Counted from the first letter of the stretch, positions 8,418-17,506 are shown. The stretch: 64,000 bases of DNA from Nocardioides albus (GCF_014648255.1 NZ_BMQT01000003.1:496001-560000), one strand, 5' to 3'. Notes: generated by a model not told the origin, from the sequence alone. Numbers and translations are program-made.

Positions 8418-8461
8418 GTGTGCTGCCAGGGGTGCGCTATGGCGCACCCCTGGCAGCACAC
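8418..8461. terminator. 44-nt palindromic element, copy 2 (perfect 20-bp stem)
   Basis: Arms of 20 bases (beginning GTGTGCTGCCAGGGG) are exactly complementary around a TATG loop. It lies just past the GNAT gene stop, so it can terminate the ABC-F/GNAT transcript, and it is also upstream of the DUF559 gene start. Confidence 0.8.
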
Positions 8462-8465
8462 GCCG

Positions 8466-9479
8466 TCACTTCTGGAGGCTGCAGAGCCACTCGATCGGCT
8501 CGAACAGCATCGCCTCGTTGATCTGGATCATGTGGGTGTTGACCTCGGCGTTGTAGGTCGTCACGGTCGGCACCTCGGGGCGCTCTGACTGGAGCAGCCT
8601 GAGGTTGGCGACCTTGACCGCCAGGCCGAGCCGGTGGCCCCGGTGAGCTCCCTCGACCAGGGTTCCCCACTGATAGCTGTTGCCGTCCAGGCTGGAGTAG
8701 CCGATCACCGTGTAGGCCACCACCCGGCCGTCGGCGTCCAGCGCCACGGAGTGGTAGAGGGTTCGCTTCTGGGCCGCGACCAGCTCCTCGGTCTCGCGCA
8801 CCTTCGCCACGTCGGGCTCCGGCGCCTCGATGTCCAGGTCGCCGGTCGGCGCCTCGGTCTCCAGGCTGGCGTCGAGCACCGCCCAGCTCTCGACGATGTC
8901 GTCGGGCACCCGGCCGACCCAGGACCGCAGCGTGTAGTCGCCGTGCTTCTCGGCGGCCTCTGCGGCCAGCCGGTCGAGGATGTGGTCCGGGACCGGGAGC
9001 CGCAGCAGGCGGCGTACCTCCACCAGCGCGGGGGCATAGCCCCTCGCGATCCCGAAGTCCCGTCCCGGCGATCCCTCACCCCCGGACCCGAGCGACCAGG
9101 GCCACCAGACCTCACCCGTCAACGACGTACGCCCCTGGGTGCGTGCCTCCGCCTCGACATGGTCGAGCAGACCGGTGCCATGGCCCCGCCGCCGGTGGGC
9201 CGGCAGCACGGCGGCCGCGAGGGTCGCCCGGTGGAGGTTGTCGAGCAGCGGCATGGCCATCCAGGCAGCGGCGACAGCCTCGCCCCCGACACGGCCGACG
9301 TACGCCCTCCGGTCGGTCTTCTCGGTCTGCTGCTGCAGCTCGACGCGCTGCTCCTCACGTGCCCACAGGTCGGCGTCGGGACCGCGCACGTCGAGCCACG
9401 ACGCGGTCATCACGTCGTACCACGCGTCGAAGGCGTCGTCGTCGAACGGGTCGACGCGCTCGATCACCAGCTCGCTCAT
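8466..9479 (-). CDS. GNAT-family N-acetyltransferase with two GNAT domains
   Basis: 337 residues with two acetyl-CoA binding signatures: VLPAHRRRGHGTGLL in the first half and VEGAHRGHRLGLAVK in the second. Tandem-GNAT architecture also occurs in mycothiol synthase, but no residue here assigns that role. Its ATG overlaps the stop of the upstream ABC-F gene by four bases, so the two are translationally coupled. The acceptor substrate is unknown. A 44-nt hairpin follows the stop codon. Confidence 0.85.
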   Translation of the reverse strand: MSELVIERVDPFDDDAFDAWYDVMTASWLDVRGPDADLWAREEQRVELQQQTEKTDRRAYVGRVGGEAVAAAWMAMPLLDNLHRATLAAAVLPAHRRRGHGTGLLDHVEAEARTQGRTSLTGEVWWPWSLGSGGEGSPGRDFGIARGYAPALVEVRRLLRLPVPDHILDRLAAEAAEKHGDYTLRSWVGRVPDDIVESWAVLDASLETEAPTGDLDIEAPEPDVAKVRETEELVAAQKRTLYHSVALDADGRVVAYTVIGYSSLDGNSYQWGTLVEGAHRGHRLGLAVKVANLRLLQSERPEVPTVTTYNAEVNTHMIQINEAMLFEPIEWLCSLQK

Positions 9480-11191
9480 CGGGACCTCTCCACCCTCGTC
9501 TCGTCCCAGACCGGCTCCGGCGACTCGTAGACCTCACCGTTGGCGCCGTAGACGAGGAAGCGGTCGAAGCCACGGGCGAACCAGCGGTCGTGGGTGACCG
9601 CGATGACCGTGCCCTCGAACGCCTCCAACCCGGCTTCGAGCGCCTCGGCGGACTGGACGTCCAGGTTGTCGGTCGGCTCGTCGAGCAGCAGCAGGGTGGC
9701 GCCGCTCAGCTCGAGCAGGAGGATCTGGAACCGCGCCTGCTGCCCACCCGAGAGCGATTCGAAGGTCTGCTCGGAGGCGTGGGCGAGCTCGTAGCGGTCG
9801 AGGACCCGCGAGGCGGCCTCGCGCCCCATACCCGCGCGCCCTCGCCCGTCGGGCGAGCCCTCACCGCGATGGAGGATGTCGAGCAGCGTACGCCCCACCA
9901 GCTCCGGATGGGCATGGGTCTGCACAAACCAGCCCGGCCGCACGCGGGCCCCGAGCTTGGCCTTCCCACGGTGGCGTACCGGCTCGATCGGGGTGTCCTC
10001 GACCGGGCGGTGCTCCACGTCCGGGTCGGTGCCTCCGCGGGCGAGCAGTCGCAGGAAGTGGGACTTGCCCGATCCGTTGGAGCCGAGCACGGCAACCCGC
10101 TCGCCGTACCAGACCTCCAGGTCGAACGGGCGCATCAGCCCGGTGAGCTCCAGCGACTCGCAGACCACCGCCCGCTTGCCGGTGCGCCCGCCGCGCAGCC
10201 GCATCTGCACCGCCTGCTCACGTGGCTGCTCGACGGGCGGGCCGGCCTCCTCGAACTTCCGGAGACGGGTCTGGGCCGCCCTGTACTGGCTCGCCATCCC
10301 GTCGTTGTACTCCGACTTGATCTTCAGCCGAAGGACCAGCGCCTTGATCTTGGCGTGCTCCTCGTCCCAGCGACGGCGCAGCTCCTCGAAGCGCAGGAAC
10401 CGGTCCTTGCGGGCCTCGTGGTAGGAGGCGAACCCACCAGGGTGCGTCCAGGTGCTGTTGCCGGCACCGGAGGCGCCGAGCTCGACGGTGACCACCCTGG
10501 TCGCGGTGTTGTCCAGCAGCTCGCGGTCGTGGCTGACGTAGAGGATGGTCTTCGGGGACTCCCGGATGCGCTGCTCCAGCCAGATCTTGCCGGGCACGTC
10601 GAGGAAGTTGTCCGGCTCGTCGAGAAGCAGCACCTCGTCGGGGCCGCGCAGCAGATACTCGAGCACCAGCCGCTTCTGCTCTCCGCCCGACAGGGTGTCC
10701 AGGGAGCGGTAGCGGGCGCGATCGTAGGGGACGCCGAGCCCGGCCATCGTGCACACGTCCCAGACGACCTCGAGGTCGTAGCCGCCGGCGTCGGCGTACT
10801 CGGCCAGCGCGGTCGCGTACCGCATCTGCAGCCGTTCGTCCTCCGACGACATCAGCTCCAGCTCGCACGCGTCCACGGCGGTCGCAGCCTCGCGCACGCG
10901 CGCAGGCGCGACGGAGAGCAGCAGCTCACCCACCGTCGAGGAACCACGGCCCACCATCTGCCGCATCACCCCGAGGCCACCCGAGCGCACCACGGCTCCG
11001 GCCGTCGGAGTCAGCTCACCGGTGACGATCCGCAACAGGGTGGTCTTGCCGGCGCCGTTGGCGCCGACCAACGCGACCTTCGCGCCTTCTCCCACCCGGA
11101 AGGAGACGTCATCGAGCAGCACTCGCCCATCGGGCAGCTGGTAGCGCACTCCAGCAACATCCACATGTCCCACAGCCGTCCAGTCTGGCAT
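9476..11191 (-). CDS. ABC-F family ATPase
   Basis: 571 residues with two ABC ATPase domains and no membrane segment. Domain 1 has Walker A GANGAGKTT, signature LSGGEQKRL and Walker B VLLLDEPDNFLD. Domain 2 has GSNGSGKSH, LSGGQQARF and LLLLDEPTDNLD. The linker between them is charged and rich in Arg and Glu. ABC-F proteins bind the ribosome; some protect it from antibiotics, others act as translation factors. Which applies cannot be told from sequence. Operonic with the GNAT gene. Confidence 0.92.
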   Translation of the reverse strand: MPDWTAVGHVDVAGVRYQLPDGRVLLDDVSFRVGEGAKVALVGANGAGKTTLLRIVTGELTPTAGAVVRSGGLGVMRQMVGRGSSTVGELLLSVAPARVREAATAVDACELELMSSEDERLQMRYATALAEYADAGGYDLEVVWDVCTMAGLGVPYDRARYRSLDTLSGGEQKRLVLEYLLRGPDEVLLLDEPDNFLDVPGKIWLEQRIRESPKTILYVSHDRELLDNTATRVVTVELGASGAGNSTWTHPGGFASYHEARKDRFLRFEELRRRWDEEHAKIKALVLRLKIKSEYNDGMASQYRAAQTRLRKFEEAGPPVEQPREQAVQMRLRGGRTGKRAVVCESLELTGLMRPFDLEVWYGERVAVLGSNGSGKSHFLRLLARGGTDPDVEHRPVEDTPIEPVRHRGKAKLGARVRPGWFVQTHAHPELVGRTLLDILHRGEGSPDGRGRAGMGREAASRVLDRYELAHASEQTFESLSGGQQARFQILLLELSGATLLLLDEPTDNLDVQSAEALEAGLEAFEGTVIAVTHDRWFARGFDRFLVYGANGEVYESPEPVWDETRVERSR

Positions 11192-11253
11192 CCGTGTCGA
11201 ATGGTTATTCCGGTCCGGTCCAGCAGAACGGTCCCATCAGCAGAACGTGACGC

Positions 11254-11283
11254 TCGACACATTTCATCCAATACCGATATGAC
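11254..11283 (+). promoter_or_regulatory. Candidate promoter for the second HSL hydrolase
   Basis: TCGACA (11254-11259), an 18-base spacer and TATGAC (11278-11283) resemble a -35/-10 pair. Initiation would fall at about 11290, immediately before ATG 11291, so the mRNA may be leaderless. Confidence 0.4.
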
Positions 11284-11290
11284 TTACGCC

Positions 11291-12205
11291 ATGCCTCCGC
11301 TCGACAGTCAGATCGCCGACCTGCTCACCCTCTTCGCAAAGGGCGAGCCCTTGGAGTCCTACGACCCTCCGACGGCGCGAGCGCTCTACCATGCGTTGAG
11401 CGAAGGCGTTCCACTCCCACCTATCGACTCGGTCGAGAGCTCGGTGATCCCAGGGCCGGCCGGCGACCTGGACGTACGCATCTATCGGCCCGCCACCGAC
11501 CGGCCGCTGCCGACGATCGTGATGTTCCACGGCGGCGGTTGGGTGGTCGGCGACCTCGACACCCACGAGGACCAGGCCCGCAACCTCGCCTCCCTCTGCG
11601 ACGCCGTCGTCGTCTCCGTCGACTACCGCCTCGCTCCCGAGAACCCCTTCCCCGCCGCCTACGAAGACGCATTGGCCGCCGCGCGCTGGGCCAGCGACAA
11701 CGCCACGGCGCTCGGGGGTGACGACCGGGTGGCCGTCGCCGGCGACAGTGCCGGCGGCAACCTGTCGACCGTGGTCGCCCAGGCGTTCCAGGCCGAGGGG
11801 CGCGAGCTCGCCGGCCAGCTGCTGATCTACCCGGCGACCGACATGACCAGCGGCTACCCCTCCTACGCGGAGAACGGCCACGGCTACTTCCTCGAGCTGC
11901 CGACGATGAAGTGGTTCTCCGACAACTATGTCGGCGGCGACGACCGCTCCGACCCGCGGGTCAGTCCGATCAAGGGCGATCTGGAGGGTCTGGCACCGGC
12001 GGTCGTGGTGACCGCCGAGTTCGACCCGCTGCGCGACGAGGGCATCGCGTACGCCAAGGCGTTGGAGAGCTCGGGGGTTCCCACGACCTACCTCCACTGC
12101 GACGGCCTCATCCACGGCTTCTTCGCCATGGGCCAGCACTCGCAGACGGCACAGCTCGCGATCGAGGAGACCTGCGCGCTGTTCCGGGCTGTGCTCCACG
12201 GGTGA
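11291..12205 (+). CDS. Alpha/beta hydrolase of the HSL family
   Basis: 304 residues from ATG 11291 (MPPLDSQIAD); an in-frame ATG at 11279 lies within the likely -10 box. HGGG is at about 80-83, Ser153 is in GDSAGG, Asp245 in EFDPLRDE and His275 in LIHGFF, a complete canonical HSL triad. It is a cytosolic esterase of unknown substrate. A P450 follows after 70 bases on the same strand, so the pair may act on one compound (hydrolysis plus oxidation), which is inference. Confidence 0.85.
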   Translation: MPPLDSQIADLLTLFAKGEPLESYDPPTARALYHALSEGVPLPPIDSVESSVIPGPAGDLDVRIYRPATDRPLPTIVMFHGGGWVVGDLDTHEDQARNLASLCDAVVVSVDYRLAPENPFPAAYEDALAAARWASDNATALGGDDRVAVAGDSAGGNLSTVVAQAFQAEGRELAGQLLIYPATDMTSGYPSYAENGHGYFLELPTMKWFSDNYVGGDDRSDPRVSPIKGDLEGLAPAVVVTAEFDPLRDEGIAYAKALESSGVPTTYLHCDGLIHGFFAMGQHSQTAQLAIEETCALFRAVLHG

Positions 12206-12241
12206 CCTGGGAAGGATCGTCAAACCAGGGGTATTCCTGAT

Positions 12242-12262
12242 GACCGTCGTCTGACGATGGTC
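12242..12262. promoter_or_regulatory. Near-perfect inverted repeat upstream of the P450
   Basis: GACCGTCGT-CTG-ACGATGGTC has arms matching at eight of nine positions and lies 14 bases before the P450 start. It could be an operator for an unlinked regulator; no regulator gene is adjacent. Confidence 0.4.
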
Positions 12263-12275
12263 CAGACTGGGCCGC

Positions 12276-13616
12276 ATGCAGATTGCTGCCCAGGTACGTT
12301 CCTCTCTACGGGCGATGACACGACCGCTGACCGATCGGGTCCGCAAGCTCGCCCTGCAGTTCGCGTTGCGGGGCAAGGCGTCACCGATCCCCGACATCAC
12401 CACGCTGCGCAAGATCCCCGAGCACCTGACCTTCCCGCTGCTCCGTGACGGCGTCGACCCCGTGCCGATGCTCGCCGAGAGCCGTGCGCAGGCACCGGTC
12501 ACCAAGCTCGGCTCGGTGCTCGGGCTCGACATCGTCCTCGTCACCGGACATGCCGAGTCCAAGCACGTCCTGGCAGACCGGACCGCCTACTCCAACGACA
12601 TGCGCCACCTCCTCGGCACCCGCGAGCGCACAGACGCCGAGGGCATCGGTGGCCTCGGCATGACCGACCCGCCCGACCACACCAAGCTCCGCGGGCTGCT
12701 GACGCCGGAGTTCACCATGCGACGCCTCGGTCGCCTCACCGCGATGATCGACCGGATCGTCACCGACGCTCTCGACGACATGGAGGCCCATGGCCCCGAG
12801 GTCGACCTGGTCCAGCACTTCGGCTTCGAGATCCCGTTCCGGGTGATCTGCGAGCTGCTGGGCATGCCCGAGGACGTACGCGAGGAGTTCCACAAGCTCG
12901 GCATGGCCCGCTTCGACCTCTCGGAGGGTGGCGCCGGATCCTTCGGCGCCGCCACCGAGACCAGGACGTTCCTCATCGAGCAGGTCCGCCAGCAGCGCGC
13001 GAACCCAGGCGAGGGCATGATCGGCGAGATCATCCGCACCAAGGGCGCCGAGTACGACGACGTCGAGCTCGGCGGCCTCGCCGACGGCGTCTTCCTCGGC
13101 GGCTACGAGACCTCCGCCTCGATGCTCTCCATGGGCGCCTACGTCCTGATGCAGAACCCCGAGGCGTACGAGATCCTGCGCACCGGCGACCGAGCCGGGG
13201 TCGACAAGGTCGTCGAGGAGCTGCTCCGCTACCTGTGCCCGGTGCAGCTCGCCTTCCCGCGGTTCGCCCGCGAGGACCACGATCTCTTCGGCGTGCCGAT
13301 CAAGAAGGGCGCCGTCGTCCTGGTCAGCCTCACCGGCGCCAACCGCGACCCCGCGGTGGTGCCGAAGCCGGAGCAGTTCGATCTCCGCAACGCCGACACC
13401 ATGCACTTCGCCTTCGGCCACGGCATGCACCGCTGTGTCGGCGCCGAGCTGGCCCGTATGGAGCTCCGCGCCGCCCTCACCGGCCTCGCCCGCCGTTTCC
13501 CCGACCTGGCGATGGCCACCGACGACCCCGGCGACCTCGGCTGGCGCGACCTCTCGGTCGTCTACAGCCTCGACCGCCTCCCGGTGAAGCTGGCCAAGGA
13601 CCCCGTCCCCGCCTGA
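12276..13616 (+). CDS. Cytochrome P450
   Basis: 446 residues, soluble bacterial class I type. The heme-binding loop is FAFGHGMHRCVG with Cys387 as axial ligand. The K-helix ExxR is Glu315-Arg318 (EELLRY) and the I-helix oxygen-activation motif is GGYETS at 275-280. DPPDHTKLRG at about 131 is the usual C-helix region. No ferredoxin or ferredoxin reductase gene is adjacent, so electrons must come from elsewhere. It may be cotranscribed with the upstream esterase. The substrate is unknown. The stop codon lies inside the first of two 31-nt repeats. Confidence 0.93.
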   Translation: MQIAAQVRSSLRAMTRPLTDRVRKLALQFALRGKASPIPDITTLRKIPEHLTFPLLRDGVDPVPMLAESRAQAPVTKLGSVLGLDIVLVTGHAESKHVLADRTAYSNDMRHLLGTRERTDAEGIGGLGMTDPPDHTKLRGLLTPEFTMRRLGRLTAMIDRIVTDALDDMEAHGPEVDLVQHFGFEIPFRVICELLGMPEDVREEFHKLGMARFDLSEGGAGSFGAATETRTFLIEQVRQQRANPGEGMIGEIIRTKGAEYDDVELGGLADGVFLGGYETSASMLSMGAYVLMQNPEAYEILRTGDRAGVDKVVEELLRYLCPVQLAFPRFAREDHDLFGVPIKKGAVVLVSLTGANRDPAVVPKPEQFDLRNADTMHFAFGHGMHRCVGAELARMELRAALTGLARRFPDLAMATDDPGDLGWRDLSVVYSLDRLPVKLAKDPVPA

Positions 13617-13693
13617 CCAAGAATCTCGCCGAGTCGGCGCGTCCTGACCAAGAATCTCGCCGAGTCGGCGCGTTATGACGCGCCGACTCGGCG
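13612..13693 (+). repeat. Two 31-nt direct repeats followed by a perfect hairpin
   Basis: An identical 31-base unit starting CCTGACCAAGAATCTC occurs at 13612-13642 and 13643-13673. The last 16 bases of the second copy (CGCCGAGTCGGCGCGT) pair exactly with 13678-13693 around a TATG loop. A further reverse partial copy (CGAGCCGACTCGGCGG) lies at about 13709-13724. It separates the convergent P450 and methyltransferase genes and probably terminates both. Confidence 0.8.
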
Positions 13694-13729
13694 CAAATCT
13701 GTGTCAGGACGAGCCGACTCGGCGGACGG

Positions 13730-14347
13730 TCAGGCGCGTACCGTCTCGAGGACCCGGAAGCCTTTGGCGCTGCCGATGCGGGTGGTGGGGTAGCCCTGGT
13801 CGGTGATCCAGCGCTGCAGCGAGTCGCCGCCGAGGTTCTTGCCGACGACCATGACGGCGCGGCCATCGGGTGCGAGGCGCGGGAGCCAGGTGAGCAGGAG
13901 CTCGTGGAGGGCCGGCTTGCCGATCCGGATCGGCGGGTTGCTCCAGATCTCGTCATACGGGATCTCCGGATCGACCTCGGCAGGCACGGAAGCGCGATAG
14001 CGATCCCCCAGACCCAGCTTCGCCGCGTTCTCGTTGGCCAGCAGGACCGCGCGCTCGTTGACGTCGACGCCGGTGACGTACGCCTCCGGCACCGCCAGAC
14101 CGAGCGCGAGCCCGATCATGCCGTAGCCGCAGCCGAGGTCGAGGACCCGTGCGCCGGGCCTCAGTGAGGGCGGCTCGGTCTCCTTGAACAGCACCGAGGT
14201 GCCGATGTCGAGGCGTCCCTTGGCGAAGACCCCCGACCCCGAGACCAGCGAGAGATCCAGGTCCCACACGGTCGTCGAGACGGGGATCCGCTCGAAGGGC
14301 ACCGACGGGTCGGCGGAGAAGTAGTGCTCGTCATCGGTCCCGGTCAA
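13730..14347 (-). CDS. Class I SAM-dependent methyltransferase (RsmC-like)
   Basis: 205 residues. The SAM-binding motif I is DLGCGYG at about 70-76 and the catalytic NPPI motif at 137-140, the pattern of the small-domain methyltransferase family that includes the rRNA guanine-N2 methyltransferases RsmC and RlmG. These have an extra N-terminal domain in enterobacteria; this protein is the single-domain actinobacterial form. It overlaps the end of truA by 17 bases, so both form one RNA-modification operon. Confidence 0.85.
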   Translation of the reverse strand: MTGTDDEHYFSADPSVPFERIPVSTTVWDLDLSLVSGSGVFAKGRLDIGTSVLFKETEPPSLRPGARVLDLGCGYGMIGLALGLAVPEAYVTGVDVNERAVLLANENAAKLGLGDRYRASVPAEVDPEIPYDEIWSNPPIRIGKPALHELLLTWLPRLAPDGRAVMVVGKNLGGDSLQRWITDQGYPTTRIGSAKGFRVLETVRA

Positions 14348-15197
14348 GCTCGCTCGCCTCTCTGCGATTCATGGTGCGTTCGTGCTGGGCTGCCAGCAGC
14401 TCGTCGGGCGGGTAGGCGACCTCTTCGAGGGTCAGCCCGTTGGCCGGCGCGATCGGGATCGACGAGGACCGCGACCGCGAGGCCAGCGACTCCTTGGCCC
14501 AGGTGACGTCCTTGCGGCCCTCCCCGATCACCATCAGGCACCCGACCAGCGAGCGCACCATGGAGTGGCAGAAGGCGTCGGCGAGGACGGTCGCCTCGAT
14601 GATCCCGTCGGGGCGCCGGTCCCAGCTGAGCTGGCGCAGGTCGCGGATCGTGGTCGCGCCCTCGCGCGGCTTGCAGAAGGAGGCGAAGTCGTTGAGCCCG
14701 ACGAGGTCCGCGGAGGCGACGTTCATCAGCGAAAGGTCGAGCGGCCGCGTCCGATAGAGCACGTGCCCGCGCTTCAGCGGGTCGACGTACGCCGGGTCGT
14801 CCACGATCCGGTAGACGTAGCGGCGCGACAGCGCGGAGAACCGGGCGTTGAACCCCTCCGGCGCCTCGATCGCCCGGCGGACCCGCAGATCGGCCGGGAG
14901 GATCCCGTTCAACCGGCGGACCAGCGAGTCGATCGGTGACTGCTCCGACCGTCCCCGTGAGGACTCGAGCACCTCGGCATCGATGTCGAAGTGGGCGACC
15001 TGGCCGCGGGCGTGCACGCCCGAGTCCGTACGTCCGGCGACCGTCACCCACACCTGGGACCGCTCCCCCGTCGCCGGCATCCGCAGCGCCGTCGCCAGCG
15101 CGTCCTGCAGCTCCCCCTGGACCGTACGCAGCCCCGGCTGGGTCGCCCAGCCGTGGAACATGGTGCCGTCGTAGGCGAGGTCGATCCTGATGCGCAC
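14331..15197 (-). CDS. truA: tRNA pseudouridine(38-40) synthase TruA
   Basis: 288 residues. The catalytic Asp58 is in AGRTDSGVHA. Further TruA landmarks are the N-terminal DLAYDGTMFHGW and FCHSMVRSLVG near the C-terminus. It isomerises uridines 38-40 in tRNA anticodon arms. Downstream of rplQ is its usual actinobacterial location, but here two plus-strand genes are interposed. The ATG at 15197 gives the standard N-terminus. Confidence 0.95.
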   Translation of the reverse strand: MRIRIDLAYDGTMFHGWATQPGLRTVQGELQDALATALRMPATGERSQVWVTVAGRTDSGVHARGQVAHFDIDAEVLESSRGRSEQSPIDSLVRRLNGILPADLRVRRAIEAPEGFNARFSALSRRYVYRIVDDPAYVDPLKRGHVLYRTRPLDLSLMNVASADLVGLNDFASFCKPREGATTIRDLRQLSWDRRPDGIIEATVLADAFCHSMVRSLVGCLMVIGEGRKDVTWAKESLASRSRSSSIPIAPANGLTLEEVAYPPDELLAAQHERTMNRREASELDRDR

Positions 15198-15241
15198 GGG
15201 CCCATTCTCGCAGCGACCATGTCGTTTGCCAGACTCGGCGC

Positions 15242-16189
15242 ATGCGCTATGTGATCTTCGGAGCGGGAGCGGTCGGCGGCGTCGTGGGCGGCCTGCTGCA
15301 CAGGGCAGGGCTCGACGTCACCCTGGTGGCCCGCGGCGAGCACCTCCGCGCGATCCAGGACACCGGCCTCAGCCTGGACACCCCCGACGGCGTGCTGACC
15401 CTCGACGTAGCTGCCGTAGAGGACGCTAGCCAGGTCGCCTGGACCGAGGACACGGTCGTGCTCCTCAGCGTCAAGGGCCAGCAGACCGAGGCCGCGCTCG
15501 AGGCCCTGGCGGCGTACGCCCCGCCGGACACGCCGGTCGTAGCGATGCAGAACGGCGTCGCGAACGAGCCGCGGATCCTGCGGCGCTTCGCTCGGACGTA
15601 CGCCATCCATGTCATCCTCCCTGCGACTTTCCTGACCCCGGGCGCGGTCGTCCAGGACTCTGGCAACAAGCCCGGCATCCTCGACATCGGCCGTTATCCC
15701 GCCGGCGTCGACGAGACCGCCACCGCGATCGCGAACGACCTGGTCGAGGCAGGGTTCCTCAGCGAGCCGCGCGCCGACATCATGGCCTGGAAGCACCGCA
15801 AGCTCCTCAACAACCTCGGCAACGGTATCAACGCTGCGATCGCTCCCGGCCCCAGCGACGAGGAGATCTACGCCCGCTGCCTGGCCGAGGCGGACGCCGC
15901 CCTCGCTGCCGCCGGCATCAGCGTCGTGACCGCCGATGAGGACCGTACGCGGCGAGCCGGCCACATCACCGGACGCGGCCGCGCCAACAACAGCTCGACC
16001 TGGCAGAGCCTCGCTCGCGGAAGCGGCGTCGAGATCGACTACCTCGCCGGTGAGATCGTGCTGCTCGGCCGCCTCCACGGCGTCCCGACCCCGGTCAACG
16101 AAGCCGTCCAGCGCGCGGTGCACGACATCGCCCGCACCGGCGCCGAGCCTGGCAGCCTCGACGGCGCCGCCTTCCTCGCCGACCTCTGA
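15242..16189 (+). CDS. Ketopantoate reductase family (PanE/ApbA-like) oxidoreductase
   Basis: 315 residues. The NADP-binding motif GAGAVGG is at about 7-13, and the catalytic Lys region WKHRKLLNNLGNGIN at about 183-197. SSTWQSLARG and EIDYLAGEIV match the C-terminal domain. 2-Dehydropantoate 2-reductase would make pantoate for coenzyme A, but the family includes paralogues of unknown substrate and no other pantothenate gene is near. It is divergent from truA with 44 bases between. Confidence 0.8.
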   Translation: MRYVIFGAGAVGGVVGGLLHRAGLDVTLVARGEHLRAIQDTGLSLDTPDGVLTLDVAAVEDASQVAWTEDTVVLLSVKGQQTEAALEALAAYAPPDTPVVAMQNGVANEPRILRRFARTYAIHVILPATFLTPGAVVQDSGNKPGILDIGRYPAGVDETATAIANDLVEAGFLSEPRADIMAWKHRKLLNNLGNGINAAIAPGPSDEEIYARCLAEADAALAAAGISVVTADEDRTRRAGHITGRGRANNSSTWQSLARGSGVEIDYLAGEIVLLGRLHGVPTPVNEAVQRAVHDIARTGAEPGSLDGAAFLADL

Positions 16190-16245
16190 GAGCCCGTCTC
16201 TGAAAGGGGTGGTCAGGTACGCGGCGGTCCGGCAGGCTGCGGGCC

Positions 16246-16863
16246 ATGAGTCACGCCACCGGGTCTACCCTTCGAACGACCAGGCCCATCACCATTGCCG
16301 TCATCGCGGCGGTGGTGACCCTGCAGATCGCGATCGGCGTGATCGGGTTCGTGCTGATCAAACTTCTCGGCGACAGCCTGGCCACCATGACCGTCATCAC
16401 CATCGTGACGATCGTGCTCAATGCACTGCAGTACGCCGTGGTGGCGGGCGGCGCTGCGCTCATCGCCCGCACCCCGACGGGCCGGCTCCTCGGCATCGTG
16501 CTGCCGATGCTCGCCTGGCTGTTGAACACCGTGCTCTGGCACGGTCTCGTCCAGCTGATCCAGTTCTATGACCCGATCGTCATCGGCCTGGTCTCGCCGA
16601 TGATCCTGCTGCTGGTCCTAGCCGGTTGGGGAAGCGCCGCGTGGATCGGTCGCCGGTGGCTGATCGGCCTCCCCGTCACCTATGTCCTGCTCATCGTGCT
16701 GCAGGTGCCCCTGGCGCTGACGCCGGCCATGCCTTCCGACAACGGCTTCGCTGCGGCGTACCTGATGTCGGCGCTCTCCACCGTGGTGACGACGGTGGCC
16801 ATGACCCTCGGTGGGCTCGTCTGCTGGCTGCTGGCGCGATCCGAGCAGGTCGCCGGGAAATGA
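16246..16863 (+). CDS. Hypothetical integral membrane protein
   Basis: 205 residues with about five or six hydrophobic helices (around 13-38, 45-72, 77-100, 108-130, 138-160 and 172-197), short loops and no recognised domain. It starts 56 bases after the PanE-like gene on the same strand and ends at a strong terminator facing rplQ. No function can be proposed from sequence. Confidence 0.7.
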   Translation: MSHATGSTLRTTRPITIAVIAAVVTLQIAIGVIGFVLIKLLGDSLATMTVITIVTIVLNALQYAVVAGGAALIARTPTGRLLGIVLPMLAWLLNTVLWHGLVQLIQFYDPIVIGLVSPMILLLVLAGWGSAAWIGRRWLIGLPVTYVLLIVLQVPLALTPAMPSDNGFAAAYLMSALSTVVTTVAMTLGGLVCWLLARSEQVAGK

Positions 16864-16865
16864 CA

Positions 16866-16897
16866 GTGGCCCGTCACCCTCGCGGGTGACGGGCCAC
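16866..16897. terminator. Bidirectional intrinsic hairpin terminator
   Basis: GTGGCCCGTCACCC and GGGTGACGGGCCAC form a perfect 14-bp stem with a TCGC loop between the convergent membrane-protein gene and rplQ. Confidence 0.9.
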
Positions 16898-16910
16898 AGA
16901 TCAGAACAGA

Positions 16911-17432
16911 TCAGGCCTTGGCCTCGGTGGTCTCCGCAGCGGGAGCCTCCTCGGCAGCAACCTCGGTCTCGTCGGCGGCGGTCTCCTCGACCGGAGCCTC
17001 CTCGACCGGGGCCTCCTCAACGGGAGCCTCAACCGGAGCCGCGGCAGCCGGAGCAGCCTTGGTCTTCGGCTCGTAGGCCTCGTTGACGAGCTCGATCACA
17101 GCCATCGGAGCGTTGTCGCCCTTGCGGGGACCGATCTTGGTGATCCGGGTGTAGCCACCCGGACGCTCCGCGAACTGCTCGGCGATCTCGGTGAAGAGAG
17201 TGTGCACGACCGACTTGTCGCGGATGGTCTTGAGGACCTCGCGACGGTTGTGCAGGTCACCCTTCTTGGCCTTGGTGATCAGCTTCTCCGCGACGGGGCG
17301 GAGGTGCCGGGCCTTGGCCTCGGTGGTGGTGATGCGGCCGTTCTCGAACAGCGCGGTGGCGAGGTTCGAGAGGATCAGCTTCTGGTGCGCGGGCGAGCCG
17401 CCGAAACGGGCACCCTTCTTCGGGGTAGGCAT
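16911..17432 (-). CDS. rplQ: 50S ribosomal protein L17
   Basis: 173 residues. The conserved L17 core (about 1-122) begins [18 protein letters not shown] and contains the [15 protein letters not shown] region. A long low-complexity tail (about 125-173) of Ala, Pro, Glu and Val includes repeats of APVEE; such acidic tails are frequent in actinobacterial L17. It is the last gene of the alpha operon, 74 bases after rpoA, and is followed by a strong terminator. Confidence 0.97.
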   Translation of the reverse strand: MPTPKKGARFGGSPAHQKLILSNLATALFENGRITTTEAKARHLRPVAEKLITKAKKGDLHNRREVLKTIRDKSVVHTLFTEIAEQFAERPGGYTRITKIGPRKGDNAPMAVIELVNEAYEPKTKAAPAAAAPVEAPVEEAPVEEAPVEETAADETEVAAEEAPAAETTEAKA

Positions 17433-17506
17433 CGTGCCTGCTCCTTCTCTCCGGCCGTATCAGGTACCGGGGTAGACGCCCCTCACGGGGCGGTTTTGGT
17501 GGAAAC

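Noticed and set aside
8381..8461. N-terminal extension of the DUF559 protein (start at 8461)
   Set aside because: The extension would be encoded by the palindromic element; the ATG at 8380 gives the usual N-terminus.
9143..11278. Very long plus-strand open frame over the GNAT and ABC-F genes
   Set aside because: The minus-strand proteins carry complete domain motifs; the plus frame has low-complexity Arg/Gly/Asp composition typical of an antisense shadow.
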